Assembly (NCBI RefSeq): GCF_003946335.1
Contig: NZ_RHNX01000016.1
Span: 1 to 60,594 of the forward strand
Source: Levilactobacillus fujinensis
GTDB lineage: Bacteria; Bacillota; Bacilli; Lactobacillales; Lactobacillaceae
Direction: 5' to 3'
DNA: 60,594 nt
The notes under the pieces are model-generated. The model was not told where the DNA came from. It made no database searches and saw only the letters and a list, made by a program, of their open reading frames with translations. Within the stretch, counting starts at the first letter, position 1. Every line of letters begins with the position of its first letter. Positions 36,887 to 45,182 of this stretch are shown here, piece after piece. The position numbers and the translations under genes are program-made.

Positions 36887-37352
36887 TCTAATTCCTTCTT
36901 TCTATTCTATGTGAATATATTTTTAAAATGTCGGTGGCCGAACGACTAGGACGACGCCAAATCGTACAGCCCATAAATTAAAACTTTATGAGAACAAGTT
37001 TATCTGGTTCTGCGCCGTAACGCAATCTTTTTTTGTTTAGACCACTGACCAATTGTTCACCTTAACTAGTTTCCAACCGGACAGCTAAGGGTTGAAAGTC
37101 CCGCCTGTAACCTCGGTGTTTTCGAGGCACCAAGTTGGGGTCGTCCCCCGCCAACCCATATTTTGGCGATTGGAGAGGCGAGACCCCACCTGTGCTCGCA
37201 AATTTCAAATCAGCTAACTTGATCAGTCCATGCCTATAAACGATAAAACTTGCTTTTAATTATGCAGCAGTTTCCCGTTTTATTCAAACTGACCCGGGCA
37301 GCAAAAAGGCCGCTACCAGCGCTACGCCGGCAACGGTCATTGGTCAATTTTT
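36887..37352. other. Intergenic region with a structured repeat-like segment
   Basis: This 466-base gap contains the permease promoter (about 36900-37050) and a GC-rich segment at 37077-37196 described separately. Nothing resembling a gene is seen in 37200-37352. Confidence 0.5.
37077..37196 (-). repeat. Structured segment ending in the GGTTGAAAG box (family 3)
   Basis: It starts with CTAAGGGTTGAAAGTCCC, like the ends of families 1 and 2. It contains CCTCGGTGTTTTCGAGG, GTTGG...CCAAC and TGGGGTC...GACCCCA inverted pairs. Only one copy is seen in the window. It could be an ncRNA or a mobile mini-element. Confidence 0.4.
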
Positions 37353-37871
37353 TTAGACTAACTTTTCATATACAAAACAAACGTCAGCGGGGTGATAAAC
37401 ACCGACTAAATCGCCGACCTTTTGGAAACCGAATTTCTCAATTAGGTGTTGCATCTTCTTATTGTCCCGGTGCGTGTCGATACGGATGCTGTCGGCATCG
37501 GGATGGTTTTCTGCGATGTAATCGAACAGGTCACGGAACAGTTGTGACGCGTAGCCCTTCCCCTGATGATGGGAGAAGATGGCGACCCGGTGGACCGTCA
37601 CATACTTGTCGCTCGTTGAGAGCCATTCACCGTCCATCGTGTCGTACGCATGATCCGGTGATTCAATAATCGCGGCCACACCTAATGTTTCGTGATCATC
37701 ACTATTATAAATAACGGCCCGACCGTCTTCGATGTCACCCTTGATGACGTTGCGATTCGGGTACTCATTTTGCCATTGGTCGATACCAGCGTCGGCCAGT
37801 TGTTGTTTGCCATCTTCAATGATGTCACAAACTAAGTCTAATTCTTCGATTTTTGCTTTACGTAAATACAT
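37353..37871 (-). CDS. GNAT-family N-acetyltransferase
   Basis: The 172-residue GNAT fold has the acetyl-CoA loop in VAIFSHHQGKGYASQLFRDL and the helix-4 region ADSIRIDTHRDNKKMQHLIEKFGFQKVG. Acceptors cannot be predicted. It begins 18 bp after the flavodoxin stop and is probably cotranscribed. Confidence 0.87.
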   Translation of the reverse strand: MYLRKAKIEELDLVCDIIEDGKQQLADAGIDQWQNEYPNRNVIKGDIEDGRAVIYNSDDHETLGVAAIIESPDHAYDTMDGEWLSTSDKYVTVHRVAIFSHHQGKGYASQLFRDLFDYIAENHPDADSIRIDTHRDNKKMQHLIEKFGFQKVGDLVGVYHPADVCFVYEKLV

Positions 37872-37889
37872 GTCGTGGTCACCTCATTA

Positions 37890-38336
37890 TTAAATTCCGA
37901 AACTTTTTAATACCCGTTGCGCTAATTGATCGATGCGTTGGTAATCGTCATCGTCCGGATCCTGATCAATTTTGACCGAATCGGCAACCTGTTCACCATT
38001 ACTGGAATTTAACTGGATGGTCAAATAATCGACTGCGCGACCAAAATGCAGGTGCTGCTTAGAACTGGACCCCAACACCGCAAACTTGGTCCGCTCCAGG
38101 TCAACTTCCTTCAGGTCAGCAAAGAAATCTTGCGCTTCATCGGGTAACTCACCGTCGTGATAGGTGTAGCACGCAATAATCACGGCGTCAACACTGGGCA
38201 GGGCAACTGCATCGGCTTGCGAAATCTCGGTAATCACCGTTTGTGCCCGAGCTGCCAACTGCGCCTGCAAGTGGCCAGCAATGGCTTGATTGCGACCAGT
38301 ATGACTGGCATAAATAATCTGAATTGATGGGATCAT
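37890..38336 (-). CDS. Flavodoxin
   Basis: This 148-residue flavodoxin carries FMN for low-potential electron transfer. The phosphate loop YASHTGRNQAIA (residues 9-20) and the ring loops ACYTYHDGELPDE and VLGSSSKQH are visible. The SSSKQH region replaces the more usual GSGDT-type motif. GGAGA precedes the ATG. It is first in a two-gene unit with the acetyltransferase. Confidence 0.88.
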   Translation of the reverse strand: MIPSIQIIYASHTGRNQAIAGHLQAQLAARAQTVITEISQADAVALPSVDAVIIACYTYHDGELPDEAQDFFADLKEVDLERTKFAVLGSSSKQHLHFGRAVDYLTIQLNSSNGEQVADSVKIDQDPDDDDYQRIDQLAQRVLKSFGI

Positions 38337-38521
38337 AAGTTAAATTTCTCCTCGATACAAAATAGCCGGGACACGAATGGCGGCACCGGCCAATAGTAAA
38401 CTGGTAAGTATTATAGACTATTTTTCAGAAATTCCCTAGCAATTCACATCACTTATTTTCGGGCCCATGAGAGATCGTGGTGGGTGTAAACGATGCCATT
38501 GCACCACTCACTGGAATTCCA

Positions 38522-39721
38522 CTAGAATGCCAAGTCAGCAAACTTTTCTACGTCAAATTCATTGGTCACACCGGGAACAGCAAACCCACTTAGTTGACGA
38601 AATTCACGTCGAAATTGTTGATACCCTGGAAGATCCACCGTGAAATTAACCGGTGTTATCTGCGGCAATAGCGTGGCCACCTGCTCCTGAACGGCTGGTG
38701 AGAGTTCCATGGCATCTGGACGCAATCGCCCTAGCGTATCGACCTCACGTCGACTCCCGTAAACCATGTCGCGGAATAGCCGATCCTGCTGATCAATGGC
38801 GCGTTCATGGGTGCCCAGCGCCTGTTCAACCTGATATAACGCCGTGCAGTAGCGTGAAAAACCTGGAATTACGACGGACGCTTTCGTTGTGACGGACCGG
38901 TTGACACTGATCAAAGCCTCGCCGCCACTAGGCACCAATTGCTTTTGCAGCTGCCGTGCACTGGCCTCTGCTGCACGTTTGGCCCGCCCCAAGGTACCAT
39001 CGTGATAAATGGGCGCCATGGCTGCGGGACCTTCATAGGAAAAAAGAAGCGTTTTACAGTTCGGTGCCAACACGCCAGCGGCCTGTAAGGACTGCACCCA
39101 CAGCTCCCAATCTTCACCACCCATCACGTGTTCGGTAGCCGTAATCTCGCTTGGCGTGGCCGCTTCAGTTGTCGTAGTCAGCAACTGATTGTGCGCCAAG
39201 TCTACTGTAAAATCAGTGACCGACTTGCCAATAGGCTTAATGACGGACCGCCAGATTTCATTTGGGTCAAATGGATTCACCCTTTTCGGGGCCGCAATCG
39301 AATAAACCAAGAGATCAATCGGCCCATCTAACTCGGATTGGATATAATGGATAACGTCTCGCTTCGTGGCGGGCAAAAAGGCATTGGCATTAAAGTTCTT
39401 GGCGACGAGTCCAGCAGCTTCGGCGGCCTGCTTGAAGAAGACCTGATTCCACCAGCCAGCAGCACCTAAGAAATTATCCTGGGGTGGGCGCGCGTAGCCC
39501 ACCGAAACGGTCGCAGCACCTTGCCCAAAAGCAGCGGTCACGCGACTGGCTAAGCCGTAACTGGCGGACCCACCCAGAATTAGAGCACGCTTCGCACCCG
39601 TATATTGACCCTTCTCTCGCACGACCGCGATCTGAGACTGCATCATCCGCTGTAGCCCTTGCGGATTGACCGACCGCGCCACGTTCCCCTCAATCTTTTC
39701 TGTTAGCGTCACTTGCCCCAT
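38522..39721 (-). CDS. fabV: FabV-type trans-2-enoyl-ACP/CoA reductase
   Basis: The 399-residue NADH-dependent enzyme reduces the 2,3-double bond of enoyl thioesters, the last step of a fatty-acid elongation cycle. The nucleotide motif GGSASYGLASR is at 50-60. The hallmark Tyr-X8-Lys active site is Tyr239/Lys248 (YHDGTLGRAK), longer than the X6 spacing of FabI. Length and motifs match FabV/TER. It is cytosolic and monocistronic. FabV proteins are typically insensitive to triclosan. Confidence 0.92.
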   Translation of the reverse strand: MGQVTLTEKIEGNVARSVNPQGLQRMMQSQIAVVREKGQYTGAKRALILGGSASYGLASRVTAAFGQGAATVSVGYARPPQDNFLGAAGWWNQVFFKQAAEAAGLVAKNFNANAFLPATKRDVIHYIQSELDGPIDLLVYSIAAPKRVNPFDPNEIWRSVIKPIGKSVTDFTVDLAHNQLLTTTTEAATPSEITATEHVMGGEDWELWVQSLQAAGVLAPNCKTLLFSYEGPAAMAPIYHDGTLGRAKRAAEASARQLQKQLVPSGGEALISVNRSVTTKASVVIPGFSRYCTALYQVEQALGTHERAIDQQDRLFRDMVYGSRREVDTLGRLRPDAMELSPAVQEQVATLLPQITPVNFTVDLPGYQQFRREFRQLSGFAVPGVTNEFDVEKFADLAF

Positions 39722-39748
39722 GACGTTCCCACCCTTCCTGTTCCTTAT

Positions 39749-39776
39749 AAGATACCACTTTCCTTAGGCGGTCCAA
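39749..39776 (-). promoter_or_regulatory. Candidate fabV promoter
   Basis: On the minus strand TTGGAC (39771-39776) and TATCTT (39749-39754) are 16 bases apart, about 28 bp before the ATG. No FapR-type palindrome was recognised. Confidence 0.5.
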
Positions 39777-40063
39777 GCAGATTTGCTCATTGAAATATTA
39801 ATAACTAGGTCGGCTGAACTCGCCTTACGACTGCTCGAGGCGCTGCCACTACCCCCGTCCTCCTACGGCATGGGTTGTATGCCTAACATTCACCAAATTT
39901 TACTAGCTCACTACAATCATTATTTGCCACAGCATTGCAAAAGCTCACGCAGCGTGGCTTCTGTCATTCCTATTGTGATTTCTAATTATTAAAATCGAAT
40001 GTAGATGTTCTAATTATTAATAACAAAAACTTCATTTAAAAAAGTGCCGCCACCGTCTAAAAA
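39777..40063. other. Intergenic region between fabV and the toxin gene
   Basis: About 290 bases without a gene. Frames here are short and lack ribosome sites. The sequence becomes more AT-rich towards 40000, where the toxin-antitoxin segment begins. Confidence 0.4.
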
Positions 40064-40396
40064 TCAGACGCCTAGCAGCACTTTAACTTGAATTTTACTG
40101 TTTAGAATGTCATTACAAGATGTCATATGCCCACCTGTGTCAAGCAAAAGTAAGACGAGTTCGTCATCATGAATAATTTGGTATAGGAGCAACCAACTCT
40201 TATCTAAATGAATTTCGTTGATTCCCACAAGATTGCCTGTCAGCATGTGCCAGTCAAATTGATGCACGAGTGTTTCATGATCTTCCGCTAAAATCGTATT
40301 AACAGCCGTTTTTAGCCGTTTCATATCATAGTGCTTTTTGGCTAATTTCTTGTAAGCACGATCGAAGCGGGCAGTAGTAAGTGAACGTTTAATCAT
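40064..40396 (-). CDS. YafQ/RelE-type mRNA-interferase toxin
   Basis: The 110-residue protein has the RelE/YafQ fold. FDRAYKKLAKKHYD opens it; LTGNLVGINEIHLDKSWLLLYQI is the central sheet. YafQ-type enzymes cut mRNA on the ribosome. The final stretch (LLLLDTGGHMTSCNDIL) is longer than in YafQ, where G.HSELF is expected; the active-site His may be that of GGHMT. Its ATG overlaps the antitoxin gene by 8 bases, as is usual in such pairs. The local DNA is AT-rich compared with its surroundings, hinting at transfer. Confidence 0.82.
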   Translation of the reverse strand: MIKRSLTTARFDRAYKKLAKKHYDMKRLKTAVNTILAEDHETLVHQFDWHMLTGNLVGINEIHLDKSWLLLYQIIHDDELVLLLLDTGGHMTSCNDILNSKIQVKVLLGV

Positions 40397-40688
40397 TTAC
40401 TGAATCATCTAGTTTTTGTAGATGTGAAAAAAGCTCATCAGCATTATTGAATTTCGTAACACGGCCAGCCTTGACATCAGCTAGTGCTTCATTGAGTTCT
40501 GACACAGCACTGCTGGCGGTCGGCTTAAATGGCAAACCGCTTTCTTTGACTAATTGAGCTATGAAAATATTGACCAAGTTAGGTAAGTCCGTGCCCATTT
40601 CCTTTGCAATCGCATCGGCGTCTTGTTTACGTTGATGATTCACTCGAATTGTCAAGCGATCTTTAGCTTGCTGATTTGGATTGATCAC
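40389..40688 (-). CDS. RelB/DinJ-type antitoxin
   Basis: The 99-residue protein has an N-terminal ribbon-helix-helix (RLTIRVNHQRKQDADAIAKEMG...NLVNIFIAQLV) that binds DNA and dimerises. Its C-terminal tail would wrap the toxin. An ATG at 40706 is in frame but lacks a ribosome site; GGAGGG lies six bases before the GTG at 40688, so GTG is the likely start. It is the first gene of the pair and probably autoregulates it. Confidence 0.83.
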   Translation of the reverse strand: MINPNQQAKDRLTIRVNHQRKQDADAIAKEMGTDLPNLVNIFIAQLVKESGLPFKPTASSAVSELNEALADVKAGRVTKFNNADELFSHLQKLDDSVND

Positions 40689-40772
40689 AAATATCCCTCC
40701 ATTCATTTTGTCGCTTTATTGATGACATTTAAACATCTCCCAGACATTCCTTTCAGTAAAATCACTTTAAAT

Positions 40773-40784
40773 GCTACGCGTAGC
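40773..40784. promoter_or_regulatory. 12-bp perfect palindrome upstream of the toxin-antitoxin pair
   Basis: GCTACGCGTAGC stands out in AT-rich DNA about 85 bp before the antitoxin start. It is a candidate site for the ribbon-helix-helix antitoxin, though its distance is large. The rest of 40689-41001 shows no gene. Confidence 0.35.
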
Positions 40785-41001
40785 CTTGTTCTAACTGGAA
40801 TCATTTGCTGTAGCTAAAAGTCATTGATTATTTTGCTTTATACGTTACAATTTGCGAACATTTTTTGCTATTTCAAGTTGTACCGATAAAAGGTTCACTG
40901 TAAGAAGATATCCCAGGCCTAATGATATAATTGAGAGACTGCCTAATATTATTACTGTCGACATTGCTTTTTCCCAGCGCCATCAATAAACAATCCCATC
41001 G

Positions 41002-41062
41002 AAAATGATCTTATTACCTTTATCTTACTGATAACATTCGATAAAGGTAATAAGATCATTTT
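41002..41062. repeat. Perfect 23-bp inverted repeat
   Basis: The arms at 41002-41024 and 41040-41062, reading AAAATGATCTTATTACC and onward, are exact complements across a 15-base loop. The hairpin lies 66 bp after the dihydrouridine synthase stop and could terminate it, but the stem is AT-rich and unusually long. Confidence 0.7.
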
Positions 41063-41127
41063 GATAATTTGCTTGGAATTTTTTTAGGCGAATTTCATTT
41101 TAGAAGCCTTAAATTTTCACGCTAACC

Positions 41128-42123
41128 CTAATCCGTAAATTCCGATTCCGCTAACAGCTTACGGACCTCATCCGTCGTGTGTGTCTCCATCATTGCATTA
41201 CGGAGACTAGCAGCGTTGCGCTGGTTGCGAACGTAAATTTTGAAGAATCGTTTCAATGAAGGGAAACGCGACGTGTCGAAACGCTTCTCGAAGTCATCGT
41301 ACAGATCGAGCTGATAGTTCAGCAGTCCCAACAATTCCTTGATATTATGTTCCCTCGGTTCTTTTTCAAAGGCAAATGGACTGGTGAAGATGCCGCGCCC
41401 AATCATGATGCCATCGACACCCGGATGGTCCTTGGCCAGCTGCACGCCTTGCTGGTAGTTCTCAATATCACCGTTCAATTGTAGCAGCGTATTCGGCGCA
41501 ATTTCATCTCGCAGCTTGACGATCTCATCGATCAACTCAAAGTGAGCAGGCACGCGACTCATTTCCTTTTTGGTCCGCAGATGAATCGTCAGTAACGAAA
41601 TGTCCTGTTGAAACAGGAAGGTCAGCCAGTCGCGCCATTCATCCAATCGACTGTACCCCAACCGTGTCTTGACACTCACCGGTAGGCCAGCCGTCTTGGC
41701 ACTGGCGATAACTTCAGCGGCACTGTCGAAGTTACGAATGAGGTCGCTTCCCCCATGGTTTTTAATGACCGTGGCATCCGGGCACCCCATGTTCAAATCG
41801 ATGGCTTCGTAGCCGAGGTCCTTGACGACCACCGCAGCCCGTGCAAAAGCATCGCCATCATTGCCCCAGAGTTGGGCAACTGGCATGTGAGCCTCTTCAG
41901 GCGCCACGTAGAGCCGCCCCTGAACGGTAAATTTAGCCTTGGGATGGGTCACACTGATGGCGTTCGTGAATTCGGTGAAAAAGACATCGGGGGCTGCAGC
42001 ACGGGCCACGACCCGCCGAAAAATAGCGTTGGTGACGGCTTCCATGGGGGCCAAACTAAAGAATGGTCGGTTTTCGGTCTTCGCATGATCCGCAATGTTT
42101 TGCCAGTAAGCTGAGTCAGACAC
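41128..42123 (-). CDS. tRNA-dihydrouridine synthase
   Basis: The 331-residue FMN enzyme reduces uridine to dihydrouridine in tRNA. FSLAPMEAVTNAIFR is the FMN-binding start, the catalytic Cys is in LNMGCPDATVIKNHGGSDLI, and IMIGRGIF and the helical C-terminal domain follow. It belongs to the branch of Dus proteins with the MEAVT opening often found beside DusB in lactobacilli. The start is GTG at 42123 with GGAG upstream. It appears to be monocistronic. Confidence 0.9.
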   Translation of the reverse strand: MSDSAYWQNIADHAKTENRPFFSLAPMEAVTNAIFRRVVARAAAPDVFFTEFTNAISVTHPKAKFTVQGRLYVAPEEAHMPVAQLWGNDGDAFARAAVVVKDLGYEAIDLNMGCPDATVIKNHGGSDLIRNFDSAAEVIASAKTAGLPVSVKTRLGYSRLDEWRDWLTFLFQQDISLLTIHLRTKKEMSRVPAHFELIDEIVKLRDEIAPNTLLQLNGDIENYQQGVQLAKDHPGVDGIMIGRGIFTSPFAFEKEPREHNIKELLGLLNYQLDLYDDFEKRFDTSRFPSLKRFFKIYVRNQRNAASLRNAMMETHTTDEVRKLLAESEFTD

Positions 42124-42262
42124 GATAAAATCTCCTTGATCTCGTTAAATTTGATGTTTAATCCGGTTTTAAGCAGTTCCTACATTCTACCACGTTTCGC
42201 AGCCGAAACCAGCAAAAAAGAGTTGCCCCCAACGGACAGCTCCTTTATATAGGTGACGCAAC

Positions 42263-43228
42263 CTAATCTGTGCTGACGGTAATATCGCCATCGGCAGTCG
42301 TCAATTTATATTGCGCCTTCGCATCTTGATGTCGCCAATAACCGCTGGGACGCGATTTCCCCATGACTTTAATGTCATCCATGTCCGCATCCTTACCGAT
42401 TGCTTTGACGCCGGCCGATTTAGCGATGTGTGCGGATATATCCCCCTCATCGGTGTAAGCGGTCAATGTCTTGGCCAATCGATTATTTTGTAAATGAATA
42501 TCCCCATTAGATGAGCTGACGTGACCGCCGCCGAGCTTCGTTTCTGAGACGCGCACGTCACCATTCTCCGAGACCATCTGATTATTATTGGCGGTCAAGT
42601 GACTATCACTGACCCCAATGTCCCCATTTTCGGCATCAATGCTAAGTTGCTTGGCCTTGACACTATCCACCCAGACGTCGCCGTTGCTAGACTTGACACT
42701 TAGCTGATTATCGACACGTACGTTCATGAGACTGATGTCCTTGCTGCCGGCAATGGTCATGCGTTTTGCCTGCAGATTACGCAGTGAAAGTGCATGGCTC
42801 CCCCTTTTTACCGTAATATCAGTTAGCTTCTTATCCCGCGGCACGGTCACTAGCACACCGCCACTGGTATAGCCGCTATCACCCATGGAAAAACCCATAT
42901 CGCTCAAATGAGTCGTGGCACTACCCCCTTCAATCGTGAGGGTTCCCTTCGCTACCGTTGCGGTCGGATGCCCCTTGATATTGTCCAAATAGCTCACGGT
43001 CACGCGGTTACTATTACCAGCCTTGATGGTGACTGGGGTCTTAGAGTCGACCACGATTCGTTGATAAGCACCGGGTCGATGACTCTGCTGTACCCTACGA
43101 ATCACCCGAAATCCCCGCGGGTTATTGGACCACAGCACGCTCTTATTCCCGTGATTCCACCACCCGATGCCCATTAATAATAGCCCCAAGATAACTAAAA
43201 TAATTGAAATTTTCGTACTCCGCTTCAT
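42263..43228 (-). CDS. DUF4097-family beta-helix membrane protein
   Basis: The 321-residue protein has one N-terminal membrane helix (about 7-25) and then a DUF4097 region (about 60-320). The repeated phrases SSNGDVWVDS, AENGDIGVSD, SENGDVRVSE and SSNGDIHLQN mark successive turns of a right-handed beta-helix outside the membrane. Related proteins act in envelope-stress systems with DUF1700 and PadR partners. Its ATG overlaps the DUF1700 stop as ATGA. Confidence 0.88.
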   Translation of the reverse strand: MKRSTKISIILVILGLLLMGIGWWNHGNKSVLWSNNPRGFRVIRRVQQSHRPGAYQRIVVDSKTPVTIKAGNSNRVTVSYLDNIKGHPTATVAKGTLTIEGGSATTHLSDMGFSMGDSGYTSGGVLVTVPRDKKLTDITVKRGSHALSLRNLQAKRMTIAGSKDISLMNVRVDNQLSVKSSNGDVWVDSVKAKQLSIDAENGDIGVSDSHLTANNNQMVSENGDVRVSETKLGGGHVSSSNGDIHLQNNRLAKTLTAYTDEGDISAHIAKSAGVKAIGKDADMDDIKVMGKSRPSGYWRHQDAKAQYKLTTADGDITVSTD

Positions 43229-43857
43229 AGTTTGTGCCCCCGTTCTGCGCGACTCCGTGGAATAAAGCGATCATAGATTTTCTTCGCCGTCCACGACAAT
43301 GCCCAGATGACCTTACTCCCGAACCATTTCACGATCAGCCAGCAAAGCCAGCTGCCCCCCAACGCCGCTAACCCCATGCCCAAGTAGAAGATTCCGGTCC
43401 AAGGTGCTTGGAAAAGAGTCGTCACCCCAACGACAACACCGACGATTCCCACGGCGATAACGCTGAGAAAGACCGCAAAGGCCGCGACAATTAAACTAAA
43501 AATTACCGCTGCAAAGGCAATAAACAAAGCACCGATCACCAGTAAAATCGGAATCGTCACCGGCGTCGATAATAAGGCCAAAATAATCAGCCAAACCGTC
43601 TTCACATTATTCTTGGTCGCTTGTATGTCCGACCGTGATTTGGTGGACTGGCTCTCCTGACTGCTCGAGCGAATCGAATAGTCGGCCAATACCTTTCTCG
43701 CTAATGACCGTGGCGTCCCCAGTTCGTCGACGGCTTGTTCGTATGTCTCAATGCCCGCGTCCAGTAAGTACTCCCGGTAATACGCGATGACATCCTGTTG
43801 TTCGGCCGTCGTCAGCTGCCCCAGTAGCTTTTGCACGGTCTGAATGTAATCATTCAT
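43225..43857 (-). CDS. DUF1700-family membrane protein
   Basis: This 210-residue protein has a cytosolic helical N-domain (YIQTVQKLLGQLTTAEQQDVIAYYREYL and DELGTPRSLARKVLADY) and three to four membrane helices (about 90-190). It is the middle partner in PadR-DUF1700-DUF4097 operons and may relay membrane state to the regulator. It overlaps both neighbours by 4-8 bases. Confidence 0.87.
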   Translation of the reverse strand: MNDYIQTVQKLLGQLTTAEQQDVIAYYREYLLDAGIETYEQAVDELGTPRSLARKVLADYSIRSSSQESQSTKSRSDIQATKNNVKTVWLIILALLSTPVTIPILLVIGALFIAFAAVIFSLIVAAFAVFLSVIAVGIVGVVVGVTTLFQAPWTGIFYLGMGLAALGGSWLCWLIVKWFGSKVIWALSWTAKKIYDRFIPRSRAERGHKL

Positions 43858-44167
43858 CTACGTTCCCTCCCAATAACTTGGTAATTGCTTGATTAAAGTC
43901 AGCCCACTCGCTTTGAATCTCCGTGAGTCGCTCACGACCACTGTCCGTCAGCCGGTAATAACGCCGGTTGCGTCCCTGAAACGGTTCGTCGTAAGTTTCT
44001 AGCCAACCATTTTTCTTTAGCCGCCGCAACACCGGGTAGAGGGTCGATTCTGAAATGGGAATCACCTGCCGCACCGCCTGTGTCAACGTGTACCCGTAAT
44101 GGTCGCCCTGGGTGAGTAACCCCAAGACACTGCCGTCCAACAACTCCGTTGGAACCTGAATGGCCAT
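43850..44167 (-). CDS. PadR-family transcriptional regulator
   Basis: The 105-residue winged-helix protein shows the short PadR pattern: LLTQGDHYGYTLTQAVRQ, ISESTLYPVLRRLKKNGWLE, the wing FQGRNRRYYRLTDSGRERL and a C-terminal dimer helix. It heads the three-gene operon and probably represses it through the palindrome at 44190-44202. GGGAGG precedes the ATG. Confidence 0.9.
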   Translation of the reverse strand: MAIQVPTELLDGSVLGLLTQGDHYGYTLTQAVRQVIPISESTLYPVLRRLKKNGWLETYDEPFQGRNRRYYRLTDSGRERLTEIQSEWADFNQAITKLLGGNVDE

Positions 44168-44189
44168 TTTACTTGCCTCCCCGCTATAC

Positions 44190-44202
44190 TATATGGCATA
44201 TA
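44190..44202. promoter_or_regulatory. Palindrome in the padR promoter (candidate PadR operator)
   Basis: TATATGGCATATA is symmetric apart from its central base. It lies between TTGGTG and TATAGT of a plausible minus-strand promoter with 18-bp spacing and would block polymerase when bound. Confidence 0.55.
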
Positions 44203-44425
44203 ATATCAATTCACCAATAATATACCGTGCAAAAGACTATCTGTCAACTTAATTTGGTCGCAAACTTTATAAATCGTGAAAATAGACCGCTGGCTGACCG
44301 TAGCAGGATTCGTCGATTCCTTATTAATAGACCCGCATCAAATATTAAAACCGTTATCACCACAGTCATTGACATTCAGTCATTGCCCCTGCATACTGGA
44401 AAAAATCTCTTGAGGAGGTCATCGT

Positions 44426-44980
44426 ATGGCAACGAACCAAGCCTTATTGATTATCGATTACACGAACGATTTTGTTGCGGATAAGGGGGCTTTAACTTGT
44501 GGTGAACCGGGCCAAGTCCTCGCACCAGCCATCGTCAGCTTAGCGAACGATGTGCACCAGTCGGGGGGCTGGGTCCTCCTCCCAACGGACGTCCACACGC
44601 CCCATGACCCTTACCATCCAGAAAGTAAGTTGTTCCCACCCCACAACGTTCGGGGAAGCTGGGGCCGTGAACTCTATGGTCCGGTCAAGACCTGGTATGC
44701 TGACCACGCCGCCAACGACAACGTCTGGCAATTCGATAAGACCCGCTACAGTTCTTTTGCCGGTACCGACCTTGACCTCCGACTACGTGAACGCCACGTG
44801 GACACCCTCCATTTAGTTGGCGTCTGTACGGATATTTGTGTCCTCCATACCGCAGTGGACGCGTACAACTTGGGCTACCACCTGATTATCCACGAGAACG
44901 CGGTCGCAAGCTTTGATCCGGCGGGTCACGCTTGGGCGTTGAGCCATTTTAAGACTGCTTTGGGTGCAGAAGTCATCTAA
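44426..44980 (+). CDS. Isochorismatase-family cysteine hydrolase (nicotinamidase-like)
   Basis: The 184-residue hydrolase has the triad Asp in LIIDYTNDFV, Lys in QFDKTRYSSF and Cys in VGVCTDICVLHTA. The metal-binding DVHTPHDPYHPES follows the first strand as in PncA nicotinamidases. Conversion of nicotinamide to nicotinate for NAD salvage is likely; other amides are possible. GAGGAGG precedes the ATG. It is a single-gene unit. Confidence 0.88.
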   Translation: MATNQALLIIDYTNDFVADKGALTCGEPGQVLAPAIVSLANDVHQSGGWVLLPTDVHTPHDPYHPESKLFPPHNVRGSWGRELYGPVKTWYADHAANDNVWQFDKTRYSSFAGTDLDLRLRERHVDTLHLVGVCTDICVLHTAVDAYNLGYHLIIHENAVASFDPAGHAWALSHFKTALGAEVI

Positions 44981-44999
44981 TTCATTCTCCTTCAACCTA

Positions 45000-45068
45000 A
45001 AAACGGCATCGTTGCTACAATCAGTGTCTTGTTTAACCTGACCTGGTCGTTGTAATGACACCGTTTTT
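45000..45068 (+). terminator. Terminator of the cysteine hydrolase gene
   Basis: AAAACGG...TACAA pairs imperfectly with TTGTA...CCGTTTT and is followed by a run of seven T residues. Confidence 0.6.
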
Positions 45069-45086
45069 TTGTACTGCCGGCCCCCA

Positions 45087-45115
45087 TTGCGAAGAGCCCT
45101 ACCGCGCGATATAAT
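45087..45115 (+). promoter_or_regulatory. Promoter of the cell-wall enzyme pair
   Basis: TTGCGA (45087-45092) and TATAAT (45110-45115) have 17-bp spacing, with the start expected near 45122 and the first ATG at 45183. Confidence 0.7.
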
Positions 45116-45182
45116 TAAGCACATAACCAGTGATTAGTCGCTTTATATTTAGACGGACATAAGAGAAGGATGGGCACTATTT

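Noticed and set aside
39783-39992. Small frame upstream of fabV
   Set aside because: No ribosome site and atypical composition; it lies in AT-rich intergenic DNA.
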